This document shows, piece by piece, positions 28,701-37,700 of a DNA stretch of 64,000 bases. Each line of letters starts with the position of its first letter. Within the stretch, counting starts at the first letter, position 1. Where the stretch lies: positions 1,293,090 through 1,357,089 of the forward strand of contig VFFE01007072.1 in the NCBI GenBank assembly GCA_008921705.1. Reading direction: 5' to 3'. The stretch is from Burhinus oedicnemus (taxonomy: Eukaryota; Chordata; Aves; Charadriiformes; Burhinidae). Made by a program: the position numbers and the translations under genes. Below the pieces are notes generated by a model. The model searched no databases. It saw only the letters and a program-made list of their open reading frames with translations, and was not told the DNA's origin.

Positions 28701-30703
28701 GCCTCAATGACTTCAAGCCTGAAATCATGAATGCCTCTTCAAAGCCCCAGTGAACTCACATATAAGCTAGAAAACTCTATAACCCAACATGATGAACATC
28801 AATTTTGCATTGCAAATTGCTTTGTAATATTATTTACAATGCAGTGACCTTTGAGAAAGCTTTTCCTTGCAGACGTTAAAGTGTTCACGATTAGAAGGTA
28901 TTTTATTTCATGCATCTCAAGGAATGACGTACTTATGAGAGACATCAGATTAGAAAGTATAAAATATAGAGAAGCTGAACAACATAATTAGCTTGTGTGT
29001 GCAGTTGCTTCCTCTAAAAGCACGAAGAAAACCCAGACTTTTAATTTCTACTTCCATATTTTATTAAAAAATACTTACTACAACAGACTTTCTCTGAAAA
29101 TTTATGTTGTTGATACAAACTACTTGGTGAGTTGTGCTGGAAAAAAGAAAACAATAATTTAAAATAAGTAAGGTTTTGCACAAATGCCAGCATTTAAAAC
29201 AATATTTTAACCCAGTTTTAAAAACACAGAGAACTCATACAGGATGTATGTACATATAGATAAACACTGCATATAGCATATATTTATATAGGGAGAATTC
29301 ATGTGGTCTAAATCTCTTACATGGTCCAAAACAAATAATGAATAGAAATTGCACACACGGTCAGAAAAGTTCTAATAAAATCAAAGTATAGTATCATATC
29401 AGTATGAATATTACTAGTAATACAGGAAGATAACATCGCTTTTGAACATCACACAACAGTACGTAAAAATTAGTATTACTAACAGCATAGAATCAAGTTC
29501 TAACACTTTAGTGATGTGCAGTATTAGAAATGGCATGCAGCTCTAATATTTGCAACCAGAAACCTGTGGAAAATTTACCTGGTGAGTTCAGTCTCATACA
29601 TAATTTATGTAAGCAGGTACTATATAGCAAAAAAGATATAGCATGTGCTTTTACAATTAGTGTGTCATAAGAATTTATTGTTTTAAATAACGGTTATATA
29701 TTACTCAAGATAGGTATTTTAAACCAGTCAAATGCATTTGCTTGAATTTTGAATGATGTATTAGAACTCCTGGTAAATAAAACCCTAATTTCAAAAATAG
29801 AAGATGAAATAATAATTCCAACTTTTTAAAAAATTTAGAAGTTATTTCAGTATTTTTTCTGTAGTATGTGGCATCTTCACCACACTTCACAGTAGTGCTA
29901 TTCATGACTCAAGATACAACCTTGTAATAATTCAATTTTTATGCCCCATCACACATTATATGCACATACTCATGTACCCTGTGCATTAAAAAGTGACTTT
30001 GCTTCAGTTGAGCAAATTCAATAAAAATTCCTACAAGAGAATGGTAACATCTAGTATCCAATGGTGGATTCAAACATTACCTACACATTAAAATGTATAC
30101 AATAACAAGAAAGATTCTACTTAGAAATACATTTGTGTTATAGATTTACAAATAAATTACGAAAGTATAAACAGAAATACATAAAGACGCACTGAAATCC
30201 ACAACCCACCGCTTTACAGCTTGGTTACAACCAAAATAACAAATGTGTAAAAATGACAATTTGCTTAACAAAGCTGCTTGCCACAAATGCAAGCATTTTT
30301 TAATATATAAAAAAGCCCTTAAACCAAAAGGGTTTGACACAGCAGTAAGAATGAAACATGACAGCATGGTCTGTAGTACTGATACTGTGTGGAGAGATCT
30401 CTAAGGTTTGAATAGCACAATGTAAGTATCTTTATAAGATGAAACTGCACGGTTGACAGACTCACTGTCCATGAGTGAGTAGATTTACACAGTAAAACAT
30501 ACACCTACAATACACATTTTCTGAATGCAAGCTCCACCATAAGCAACAGTTCCAACCTTCTTGGGTAAATAATTACCGATTGGCCTGTGGCCTGTTTCAA
30601 ATATGTATTGGCCTCAAGTATAGTAACTTTAAAAAAAAATGGATACTTATAATTTATATGGTCTTGGGCTCTCAAATCCTTTGTCTCCTTTCTTCCTATT
30701 CAT
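1..30703 (-). CDS. TAF2: TAF2, TFIID subunit 2 (N-terminal half, 15 coding exons, runs off the window start)
   Basis: TAF2 is a nuclear subunit of TFIID that helps the complex bind initiator and downstream promoter DNA. Fifteen exons on the minus strand join in phase from ATG 30703-30701 to 1745 and encode about 609 residues; the human protein has about 1199, so roughly half is here. Recognition rests on long stretches that match the human protein as I recall it, such as [20 protein letters not shown] and [20 protein letters not shown]. The fold is M1-aminopeptidase-like, but the region matching the zinc motif HEXXH reads [10 protein letters not shown] (about residues 335-345), so zinc-binding histidines are missing and the protein should not be a peptidase, as known for TAF2. 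All introns are GT-AG except intron 1, which needs AT-AC. Introns hold CR1 pieces (19.8-20.6 and 25.6-26.1 kb) and simple repeats; the largest is 18680-28135. An extra upstream exon in the CpG island is likely. Confidence 0.96.
1745..1810 (-). CDS. TAF2: TAF2 coding exon 15 (last in window)
   Basis: It encodes (R)[21 protein letters not shown] plus GA of a split codon. The acceptor is ttaatag and the donor gtaagtta. The basic run NKKKK is followed by an acidic stretch. The next exon is not present in bases 1-1744, so the gene continues outside. Confidence 0.94.
2590..2699 (-). CDS. TAF2: TAF2 coding exon 14
   Basis: It encodes [20 protein letters not shown] through CHSKSR plus AG. The acceptor is ttgaag, with a weak pyrimidine tract, and the donor gtaaga. 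Only 100 bases of intron separate it from exon 13. Confidence 0.94.
2800..2914 (-). CDS. TAF2: TAF2 coding exon 13
   Basis: It encodes [20 protein letters not shown] through TSPGTQKYV, ending on a codon boundary. The acceptor is cttattag and the donor gtaaga. Confidence 0.96.
3472..3514. repeat. Palindromic TG/TA/CA microsatellite
   Basis: (TG)n, (TA)n and (CA)n runs in a row; the central 24 bases read the same on both strands. TAF2 intron 12. Confidence 0.9.
5086..5240 (-). CDS. TAF2: TAF2 coding exon 12
   Basis: It encodes [20 protein letters not shown] through [10 protein letters not shown] (last codon split). The acceptor is cattttag and the donor gtatcc. Confidence 0.96.
6689..6824 (-). 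CDS. TAF2: TAF2 coding exon 11
   Basis: It encodes [20 protein letters not shown] through RISMEFMLQ. The acceptor is attttcag and the donor gtaggt. Confidence 0.96.
11147..11232 (-). CDS. TAF2: TAF2 coding exon 10
   Basis: It encodes [20 protein letters not shown] through FGGGKEKD plus AA of a split Asn codon. The acceptor is ccttttag and the donor gtatgt. Confidence 0.95.
12909..13008 (-). CDS. TAF2: TAF2 coding exon 9
   Basis: It encodes [20 protein letters not shown] through NEYRHWIKQ. The W-x-L-K-G-I-S-G-Y segment sits where M1 enzymes have W-L-N-E-G-F-A; the zinc-ligand Glu of that block is absent. The acceptor is attatag and the donor gtaaca. Confidence 0.95.
14362..14475 (-). CDS. 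TAF2: TAF2 coding exon 8 (degenerate zinc motif)
   Basis: It encodes [20 protein letters not shown] through CFISRMSW. The stretch [11 protein letters not shown] aligns with the HELAHQWFG block of active M1 aminopeptidases, but both zinc-binding histidines are replaced (Gln-Ala-Leu-Ala-Gln). The acceptor is ggtccag and the donor gtaagt. Confidence 0.95.
15043..15227 (-). CDS. TAF2: TAF2 coding exon 7
   Basis: It encodes [20 protein letters not shown] through AAYASMSIF plus AG of a split Ser codon. The acceptor is cattgtag and the donor gttagt. It is the start of the catalytic-like domain of the M1 fold. Confidence 0.96.
15324..15357. repeat. 17-bp tandem duplication
   Basis: aacacagctgtaaactt occurs twice in a row without mismatch, in TAF2 intron 6 about 100 bases upstream of exon 7. 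Confidence 0.9.
16451..16682 (-). CDS. TAF2: TAF2 coding exon 6
   Basis: The longest coding exon here (232 bases). It encodes [20 protein letters not shown] through [13 protein letters not shown]. The acceptor is ttccctag and the donor gtaata. Confidence 0.96.
17061..17202 (-). CDS. TAF2: TAF2 coding exon 5
   Basis: It encodes (E)[18 protein letters not shown] through [11 protein letters not shown] with both end codons split (2+138+2 bases). The acceptor is gctgcag and the donor gtaagaa. Confidence 0.96.
18561..18679 (-). CDS. TAF2: TAF2 coding exon 4
   Basis: It encodes (Q)[18 protein letters not shown] through PSELWKHVD plus one base. The acceptor is tctgacag and the donor gtaaag. It follows the longest intron of the gene in the window (18680-28135). 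Confidence 0.95.
19821..20580 (-). mobile_element. CR1 retrotransposon fragment, 5'-truncated
   Basis: The plus strand begins with the reversed CR1 3' tail (catagaatcatagaat) followed by the conserved tail region ggttggaagggacctttaaa. It runs through the typical 3' UTR and the end of the second ORF, stopping near 20580. It lies in the long TAF2 intron, in the same direction as the gene. Confidence 0.9.
21320..21344 (+). repeat. Poly(A) run, 25 bases
   Basis: Uninterrupted A run in the long TAF2 intron. No retrotransposon body is recognisable upstream of it. Confidence 0.9.
25616..25885 (-). mobile_element. CR1 3' fragment, left arm of a head-to-head pair
   Basis: It starts with agaatcacagactgg and ttggaagggacctctggagg, the reversed CR1 3' end. 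It meets a second CR1 in the opposite direction at about 25885. Confidence 0.88.
25886..26119 (+). mobile_element. CR1 3' fragment, right arm of a head-to-head pair
   Basis: It runs forward through gcaggctgcccagagcgatt to the CR1 3' end gatcctttccaacctaaagg actctgtgatt. Together with the left arm it forms a long imperfect inverted repeat. The 159-codon open frame across both arms is repeat-derived. Confidence 0.85.
28136..28296 (-). CDS. TAF2: TAF2 coding exon 3
   Basis: Fifty-three codons plus CA, from [20 protein letters not shown] to [11 protein letters not shown]. It starts after ttcatag and ends before gtaagtg. It belongs to the N-terminal beta-sheet domain of the M1-like fold. Confidence 0.95.
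29079..29133 (-). CDS. TAF2: TAF2 coding exon 2 (acceptor AC)
   Basis: It encodes (L)[18 protein letters not shown]. With the AC acceptor of ccagcAC the split codon is TT+A = Leu, giving KLTHQ as recalled for the human protein. If the CAG three bases earlier were used (start 29136) the join would read KFTTHQ, still open. The donor is a strong gtaagtat. Confidence 0.85.
29134..30650 (-). other. TAF2 intron 1, AT-AC intron
   Basis: The 1517-base intron starts ATAAGTATCC and ends TTTTTTCCAGCAC in the sense of the gene. The 5' site resembles the GT version GTAAGT with its first base changed to A, and the 3' end has a pyrimidine tract. I see no TCCTTAAC-like U12 branch site within 10-20 bases of the end, so U2-type (AT-AC class II) splicing is the likely mechanism. 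Confidence 0.75.
30651..30703 (-). CDS. TAF2: TAF2 first recognised coding exon (donor AT)
   Basis: It encodes [17 protein letters not shown] plus two bases (TT) of a split codon. The next bases are ATAAGTATCC: reading on gives TTA TAA, a stop, so splicing must occur before it. No GT donor fits the frame, while an AT donor after TT does. Human TAF2, as recalled, has about ten residues before this Met. Here the bases before the ATG (ctgctgttcag|G ATG) look like a splice acceptor, so the true start may lie in an upstream exon not identified. Confidence 0.85.
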
Positions 30704-31404
30704 CCTGAACAGCAGCACTAAACACACACTGCTGACGGTCAGACTGGCATCAACATCATCCTCGCTTGATGGGTCCTTCGATTTTTCCCTGTGTCAGGCT
30801 GTATTTGATCACTCATCTCCCCAGTGGATCTGTGACTCCCAACAGTCAGGCATCTTCAGCTCCAACAAGCACCATAGTTATAACACAAACAACATCCAGT
30901 CTTTCTACATAACCTTTTATGAGCGCAGCACACAACCCCTCTCTCCGCCGGGGGTACGATACCGGTTCAGAGGCGCTGCGTGCTTCCTTTCCGCAGAAAC
31001 TACGTAGATCAACCGGCTCAACGGGCTGTGCAGGTGGGAGCTACCGAGTCAGGAAGGCCGCGGCCGGGCAGGCACGGCCGAGGGGTCCCCGCTCCAGGGA
31101 CAGCCGGCGGGGGCAGCACCCTTCGCTGACAGGTGGGAGAGGCGGTGCCGGCGAGCGAGGGGGCCGAGAAGGGGAGCGCAGGAGGCGCCGCAGAGCCCCC
31201 CGCGGCTCGGCCTTATGGTCGTTGCGGACACGGGCGCTGCTCCGGGCGGCGGCTGGGCTGCGAGCTCCCACGGCTCGGTCTCGTCCGGAGCAGTCGGATG
31301 GGGCCGGCCGGCATGGAGGGCAGGGGCGGCCCAGCGGCACGGCGCGGGCTCCCCCTCAGCAGCGCGCCCGCCGGACCCCGCCAACGCTCTCCCCCTCAGC
31401 CGCC

Positions 31405-31416
31405 GCCGCCATTTTG
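31405..31416 (-). promoter_or_regulatory. YY1-type site
   Basis: Minus strand reads CAAAATGGCGGC, matching the YY1 core AAnATGGCGGC. Such sites often lie just downstream of the start of housekeeping genes transcribed in the same direction. Whether it is bound is not known. Confidence 0.45.
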
Positions 31417-31420
31417 ATAG

Positions 31421-31434
31421 TAACCTTTGACCCC
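31421..31434 (-). promoter_or_regulatory. DR1 nuclear-receptor element
   Basis: Minus strand reads GGGGTCAAAGGTTA: two AGGTCA-like half-sites spaced by one base, the DR1 form used by HNF4, COUP-TF and RXR partners. Another half-site, AAAGGTCA, lies on the plus strand at 31443-31450. Motif match only. Confidence 0.35.
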
Positions 31435-31666
31435 GGCAGTTGAAAGGTCACAACCCGTTTAACGGAACTTTATTTCTTTAAGGATGGAAAGTCTTTTGGA
31501 CTGTTGTTTTTCATAAAGGCGGTGTGCCGATGTCAGAAGCAGCCATAGGCAAAAAAAAAAAAAATTAAGAAAATAAATGCCCCAAAAAAATCCAAAGGAC
31601 GTGTACGGGCCCGGGTCATGTACTCGCGCACATGCGCGCTGCGGGCCTCCAGCGCAGGCTGCGATT

Positions 31667-31678
31667 CGCGCATGCGCG
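31667..31678. promoter_or_regulatory. NRF1 palindrome
   Basis: CGCGCATGCGCG fits the NRF1 consensus YGCGCAYGCGCR fully. A second copy with two extra central bases (CGCGCACATGCGCG) lies about 40 bases to the left, at 31625-31638. NRF1 sites are frequent in CpG-island promoters of housekeeping genes. Confidence 0.5.
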
Positions 31679-31989
31679 CGCCGTGCGGGGGCGGGGCCTC
31701 AGGACGGCGGGAAGCTGAGGGGGTGGTGCTGGCGGCCGCCCGCCCTCTCTCAACGGGGGCAGCTCCGTCCGGTGCGCGGGGTTCAGGGCTGTGAGACAAC
31801 CGTCCGGTTCCCGCTTACGGCCTGCGGTTGGAGTCTGGCGTAGCCGTGCCCGCGGCTGTCCTCCTCCCCGTTGGTGAGGCTCCCCTCGGCCAGGGGAACG
31901 CCAGCCGCGGGTAGGCCGCGGCCTTCGCCTCGCAGGCTGCCGCCGGCTGCCACTGTTGTTGTCCCAAAGTGGGGTCGTTTACCCGGTGT

Positions 31990-32606
31990 GCAAGACGCCA
32001 ATGCACCCATTGAGCAGAGGTATTTATTTAAATCGTTTCTGCGCAGAGATGGGTGCTAGGTGGTAATCCACAAAGCTAGCACACCGGCCTACAAACTCTT
32101 TGCAATATTTATAAGGTTCAAAACACAGAAATACACACGCTTAATTATAATTATTGCTTAGTATCTTATCTTGACAGTTTCTATTGGTTAGTACAGTCTC
32201 TCGCTTTCATTTAAAGCTACAATATCCTTTAATCGATGTGTGCACGCTCCAGTACAGTGTGGAGGGTAGTTCTGTTCAGTCTCTAATTGAGTTGGTGGTT
32301 GTGATGTCCCACTGCCGCCTTTACCTTTTCCCCAGTTACTGCAAATCTTTGTTGACTTTGGGCCTCTTCCAGCAGCTGTTCAGTTTTCAGGCGGTTTTGG
32401 TGCTTTCTGTGTAGGGATATTCCCTTGATAATCCTCTGTTCTTCAAGGGCACTTTCATTAGCAGGGCATGTATTGTTTATACAAAGTGTCCTGTTTCACA
32501 AGGCCTTGCAACCTTTTTACAGCTTTTTGCTCCTGCTTAATGAGACATTCTACCTTCTAACATACATTCTACCTTTTAAAAGTAAATTTTACCTTTCTAA
32601 AGTACA
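31990..32606 (-). mobile_element. Probable solo LTR, inverted
   Basis: On the minus strand the segment would start TGTACTTTAGAAAGG and end ...GCGTCTTGCA, with a poly(A) signal AATAAA at about 32024 close to the 3' end. That is the layout of a retroviral LTR, and the composition changes sharply from the CpG island. I recognise the sequence only as a likely dispersed bird repeat and found no clean target-site duplication, so the ends are approximate. It abuts the TAF2 CpG island. Confidence 0.4.
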
Positions 32607-33590
32607 TCACTGTGATGGTGGCTGTGCTGCTGCCACCAGCCAGCTAGGCAGCTGATGTGCCCCGCTGCCACTGCTAAACCCACAGGGGGGCTGTCCATCA
32701 GGTCTCAGGCTGTGGCCACCATGGGTGGCTTGCAAACAGATAAAGCCACTTGGATGCACGAACTAAGTACACCTGAACTTACTCAGGGGCCAGATTCCAG
32801 AGCACACCCAACACAGACTCACAGGAAGATACTTTGGAGTCATAAAAGGATTTAAGACAATAACAACCCTGCTGGAAATGTGACACAGAGCCACAAAATG
32901 GGATTGGGTCCAATGACCTCTTCCCTCCCACCCTGAGTGTGCTGTGCAGTGTCTGTAGTTACAGCATCAGGAGGACACAATATGAAGTTTCTTCATGACC
33001 TGGATTTGTTCTATTATAAGCAAGTTTTGATTCATCTATTTTATGGCAGAATAAATGCTTGCATCAAAGAAGTTAATGCAGTTAGGCCTTTCAGTATTAG
33101 CAGTTCTTGAAATTTAGAAAGCATCGTCTCATTTTCAATAGCTGACAAAACTAATTAGAAGCACTGTGAACGTGTACAATGATTACACACGCAAACATAA
33201 TTTAGATAAACCTGAATTGTTACCTTGGCATTATGATACAGCACTATTCCTGGTTTCACAAACAAAACCCAATGTGAATATACCCTGTTGTATCACAGAC
33301 TACAAGACTAGTAATTGTCTTCTGTATTTCAACCAAGGAATCTTGGTGCAATGGAAGTTATTTCCAAGGCTTTCACGTTCATACTACCGTTGATCTCTCT
33401 GAGAGGGAACCTTCTGGTGTTATTAAAAGGACCACAGCTGTTGAAACCAGACAGTGAACAAGGCAATTCCTCCCGGCAGAGAGCCATTATACAGCAGCTG
33501 AGTCTCTGCACAACCGGGTCAACCACCACACTTGTACACCTCAGAACTGTGGAGCACAGGGAATTGATCTCGCATCAATGGACAAGAATA
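32607..33590. other. Intergenic, no gene seen
   Basis: Unique-looking sequence between the likely DSCC1 3' end and the putative LTR. Open frames are short and have no splice or homology support. Confidence 0.6.
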
Positions 33591-33594
33591 AGCA

Positions 33595-34672
33595 GAGCTC
33601 AAGAAGTAGTTTTTATTCAGCTTTTTATCTATAACAAAATTTCACAGATGCACACATTGTTGAGTTTAAAGAAAAAATCTGAAAAATGTCTAATAATAAA
33701 CTCTGGTTCACTGACAAATGCAAACAATCATTAATGATTACAAAATTTCCATTTCAGGCCCTCCACTTTATGACAATATTATAAAAATATCCTTTTTCAT
33801 TGCTCTACACAGAATAATATTCCACCTTAAGTTTTCAAGGCACAATTTCTATGTGAAGTTATTTGCCATAACAAAGTCTTAAAAAAATAATCATATTATA
33901 AAGTTTTATAAGTTCCCTTTAAAAAGCAAAGGTAGTCTTCTGTAAAACATTAATTCTACCACAGCTACATTCTAATGGCAGTTTATAGGAAGTTCATAAC
34001 ACAACGTCCAACTATTCTCTCATATCTTCACACTTGATGGCAATTTGGTTTTTTGTAATATTTAAAAAGTAATCCTGCCAAGTATTAAAGTGTCAAGGGC
34101 TCGTGCCAATGTTATTCACAGAAATGACCATAAAAAGAACCCCCTTCCAAAATTAAGACTAGTGTAGTCTCAGTCAGGAATAATTTGTTCATGAGCTTGT
34201 CAAGGTCTGCAGTATTCAAAATGTCAACACTGCAACAAAATCTTCATCTTTAAGAACGCTCACTAATGGGCAAAGGACTAGGCATTCCATTTTGCTGTTG
34301 AAATCTATTCAATTGATTTAATTATTATCAAGGAGGTTTTAATTTCTAACATCAGACTTCAGTTTATGGATAGACAGCTAAAGTGTATTCAAGAAGTAGC
34401 TTGACTCCTGGCATAACTGCAGACATAAAGGAAAAAGAAGATGGGAAAAGGAAGGTGGGCGTGGGCTGCTGATGCTGTAGTTTCTTAGACGAGACAAGTG
34501 CTCTCACATTCTACTTAGCTGAGCAGAAAACAAAACTTGTGCAAGAAGCTTAGCTCCTTAAACTCAAGAACACTGTATAATACTGGTTGAGAACTCCTTT
34601 CCCCAGAAGGCAGCAACAAGCAACGGTCACTGTTACTCCATTCAGTATTCTCAGTTCTTAAAACAGTATTTG
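33595..34672 (-). other. Probable DSCC1 3' UTR
   Basis: The region follows the DSCC1 stop. The canonical AATAAA on the minus strand at 33617-33612 is the likely poly(A) signal; a variant ATTAAA at 34322-34317 could give a shorter end. The 3' UTR would be about 1.1 kb. Confidence 0.5.
33612..33617 (-). terminator. Likely DSCC1 poly(A) signal
   Basis: AATAAA on the minus strand about 1.06 kb after the stop codon. It is the first canonical hexamer I find downstream of DSCC1. Confidence 0.45.
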
Positions 34673-34781
34673 TTATGGGATGGGTCTTCTAGAATTATAA
34701 ACTTTAACACCATTCTGCATTGAGGAGCGAGCATATTTTGTCAGAAGAGCACCAACTGTCTGCTTCTCTGAACATAAGTCT
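34673..34781 (-). CDS. DSCC1: DSCC1 exon 9 (coding part, stop codon)
   Basis: It encodes (Q)[19 protein letters not shown] through NSRRPIP and the stop TAA at 34675-34673. The acceptor is cctctag. Confidence 0.96.
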
Positions 34782-37700
34782 CTAGAGGAAACAAAGCAGA
34801 TGACATTGGCATTAGAGATGTTCTCATACAAAATGAATCTGTGAAATACTTGTAAATATAGCAATAAACTGGACTAGGGTATTGGGAGAAATAAAAAAAA
34901 TCTACCATAACTGTCACATAATGCTTTAAATTACCTAAAGTTTAGAACTTGGCTTGACATTTAAGCAACAGGCAAAACTACATTATTTACTTCCAAAACA
35001 AGGATTTTGTTTTGGGGGGGAATTTGTTGGTTTTTATTATTACTGTTCTCTAAAGGGTTTCCAATCTAGCAAAGCGTTAGCTTTGAAGCACTTAATTATA
35101 TTACAGTAAACTGAGAATCACTCAAAGGTTTGATGCAGTTAATTCTGGGTTACCATCTGTCTCTGCTCACATGTACGCTGGCTGGGCCTTCCAGATAGCA
35201 CTGGAGTGTAAGTGTTAACCACCAAAAGAACAAAGGACACAGTATAGGAAGCAGTATTGCTCTATAGCTCTTCTGTTCCGCGTATGGAGACTGATTATAA
35301 ATGTCCGGAGGTTCATCCTTTGAGTTAAGTCTGCCTCAATCAAATAAGACAGAGTTATCATCCATTTAAATTTAGTAGGATCAGCTTTTTACACAAGTTT
35401 AAATCCAACAAATATAGCTACAGTTCCCAGGGGTGTGAATTCTATTTACATAGAATTCATATTCATTTAAAATGGAAAGAGGCAATCATAACTGATAAGA
35501 AGTCAGCTATGCAAAAAGGGAAGAATATAACACTAATTATATTGTAATAAAAAGAAATACATCCTTACTGTATATAAGGGGTAATGTCCACTTCTGTCCA
35601 CTTTTCCCGTATGCTGAATAAGCTGTTGAATCTTTCCTGATTGTCTTCAGGTAAGTCTTCCACTTTTAGCAGAAAGATGGTCTCTGGCCTTGAGGTTTTA
35701 TCCACAAGAGCCAAGCCCTGTAGGATCAGCATCAGAGAGAAAGTGTTAAGTAAAGACAAAACAATTAAATTTCCTTCTTTCTGGCAATAATCCATACAAG
35801 TTGCCCTTTGCACCTCCAAAGCCTTCTAAAACTGCACTACTAGAGGCAAAGTGAAGAAGTATCATAAAGGCACTTTTTTTTTTTTTCTTTTTTTTTTTTT
35901 TCCCCTACAGGCAGTATTTATCATTTCCTTTGTGATAAGGAAGGAGGGGAAACCCACAAAGTCCCGACACCTATGTCCCCTTTGAGAAGAAGGATTTCTA
36001 TAGTGCTTGCTACTCTACTGGCTGTCACTACAGCCTGCTCGACAATAACTTCAGCTTCTGCCCTAGTTACATTTACAAGTATTAACTGTACAGGTGCAAC
36101 TTCTCTTCAAACAGTGAAACAGGCCAGACTTACAGAAACTTGAATTGTCATGATTCCAGACTACTGATGCTTATAGAGGATGTCATAAGAAGTATTTTAA
36201 CTGAAAAGCTGGCAGAAATAGCAGAATCAATCCCCATTAATCAATAAAATCTACATATGACACAAGTTAGTTAACAGCCTACTGACGAAAGAATACATGC
36301 TGCTTTATGTTTTTACCTTAAGCTGATCAAGCCTTGCTGTCATCCCTTCAGGGACACTTTGTTGCCAGACTTCTTGAAACTCTGATAGATTGAATTTAAC
36401 TGCATTTTTCAAAAGCATTTGTGCTATAGCTCTGCATATTTTATCTTCATGCATTTCAAAGTAAACCTCCCCTGCTGAGAAACAAAAAAGTGTATCTTGG
36501 GTTCTTGCTTTTTGATAAAAGAACAGCCTCATATTTCCATTCTGTTCTACAATCTTCTAGAAACCAAGTATCCTGTTTTTTCTTTACCTCAGGGAATAAC
36601 CTGACGTGGTATTACTTTGGATAAATGATAGTATCTTCTTTTTCTCAAGAACAGATTAAGCAGAATATTATGTGTGTGTGTGCAACACTGTCTGAGCTAC
36701 AGTATTCATTCACATCAATAATGTATTTGCCCCCATCTTTTCCCCTTTCACAGTAACACTGTTTCTCCTACAGCTTTCATTCCTATTTCTGAATAGCTTG
36801 TATTAAAATGTTTGTGTCTGTGGTTGAGCAATTAAACAAAACCTTCACTTCCTTAATCACCCTTATAATATGAGATGATGAAGGGAATAACGAAAATTTA
36901 TTTTCTTTCACACTGACTTGGCTAAAATTCTCTGAACAATGTCAGGCATAAACACTTCTTTCTACTTTTTCAGTCATCTGGACTTCCTGCAATTCAAACT
37001 TGTGCCTTGTGCAACCTGCCTAAACATATTAAGAAGTATTGTATGGACTTCAGTCTAATAGCAGGACTATTGTATTAGTCAATACAATCCATGGATCTTG
37101 TGGTACAGTTCAGGGGACCAAAGGCAAACGTCTACTTCAGGCAAACTGAATTCAGGGAGATCTACATACCACTGACTATTTACAATAGCACAATTACTTG
37201 CTTAAACACATGATATCTGAGACCTCCTAGCATATCGAAAGAGAGATTCCTTGTAAATTTTACAAGTGTTCTGTCTTTAGTCACAAAATCACGGCTTGCA
37301 GACAGCTAATAAATCACTTCAGGTACCTCGGATAGTTCCTGATTTTTCCCTGTCTTGTACAGTTTAATAGTCCTTTTTCCTATGAAACTTTCTCTAACAA
37401 TTTTATAGATTTTTAGCTCACTGTTTGCTCCCTCCTTTTACTGGCATTGTAGCAAACTCATTTGTTTGGGCCATCCTCAGAAAATCTGCATTTACTCATT
37501 AATAACTGTTTCCTTTATGCAAAATTAAAATATGCATGCTTCTCCAAACTTACCATCATCAACGTATTTCCTTCCATAGCTTAAAAGAATATGTTCTATC
37601 ATCTCTCTGAAGAAAAATCAGAAATCAAGTTTTAAAACTGTTCATTAGAAGGTTACAGAAACAGTTACCAAGAAGATGATGAAGGAACAGATAAAGTAAA

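Larger units (their letters stand above)
30950..31970. promoter_or_regulatory. CpG island and promoter of TAF2
   Basis: A sharp rise in GC and CpG against AT-rich flanks, in two GC-rich blocks (about 30950-31420 and 31600-31970) with an AT-rich interlude. It lies just upstream of the first recognised TAF2 coding exon. Within it are a minus-strand CAAAATGGCGGC (31405-31416) typical of YY1 sites near start sites, and NRF1-type palindromes. No TATA box is obvious. The transcription start is inferred near 31.42 kb on the minus strand; a 5' UTR exon should lie here but its donor could not be fixed. Confidence 0.75.

Noticed and set aside
29134..30650. U12-type (minor spliceosome) intron
   Set aside because: The 5' site ATAAGTATCC lacks the ATATCCTT consensus and no TCCTTAAC-like branch site lies 10-20 bases before the 3' end; CCTTACTTA is about 35 bases away, too far and a poor match.
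30919..31443. Long open frame on the plus strand in the TAF2 CpG island (174 codons), and minus-strand frames of 99-111 codons
   Set aside because: GC-rich sequence has few stops; the proteins are Arg/Pro/Ala/Gly-rich on all frames and match nothing.
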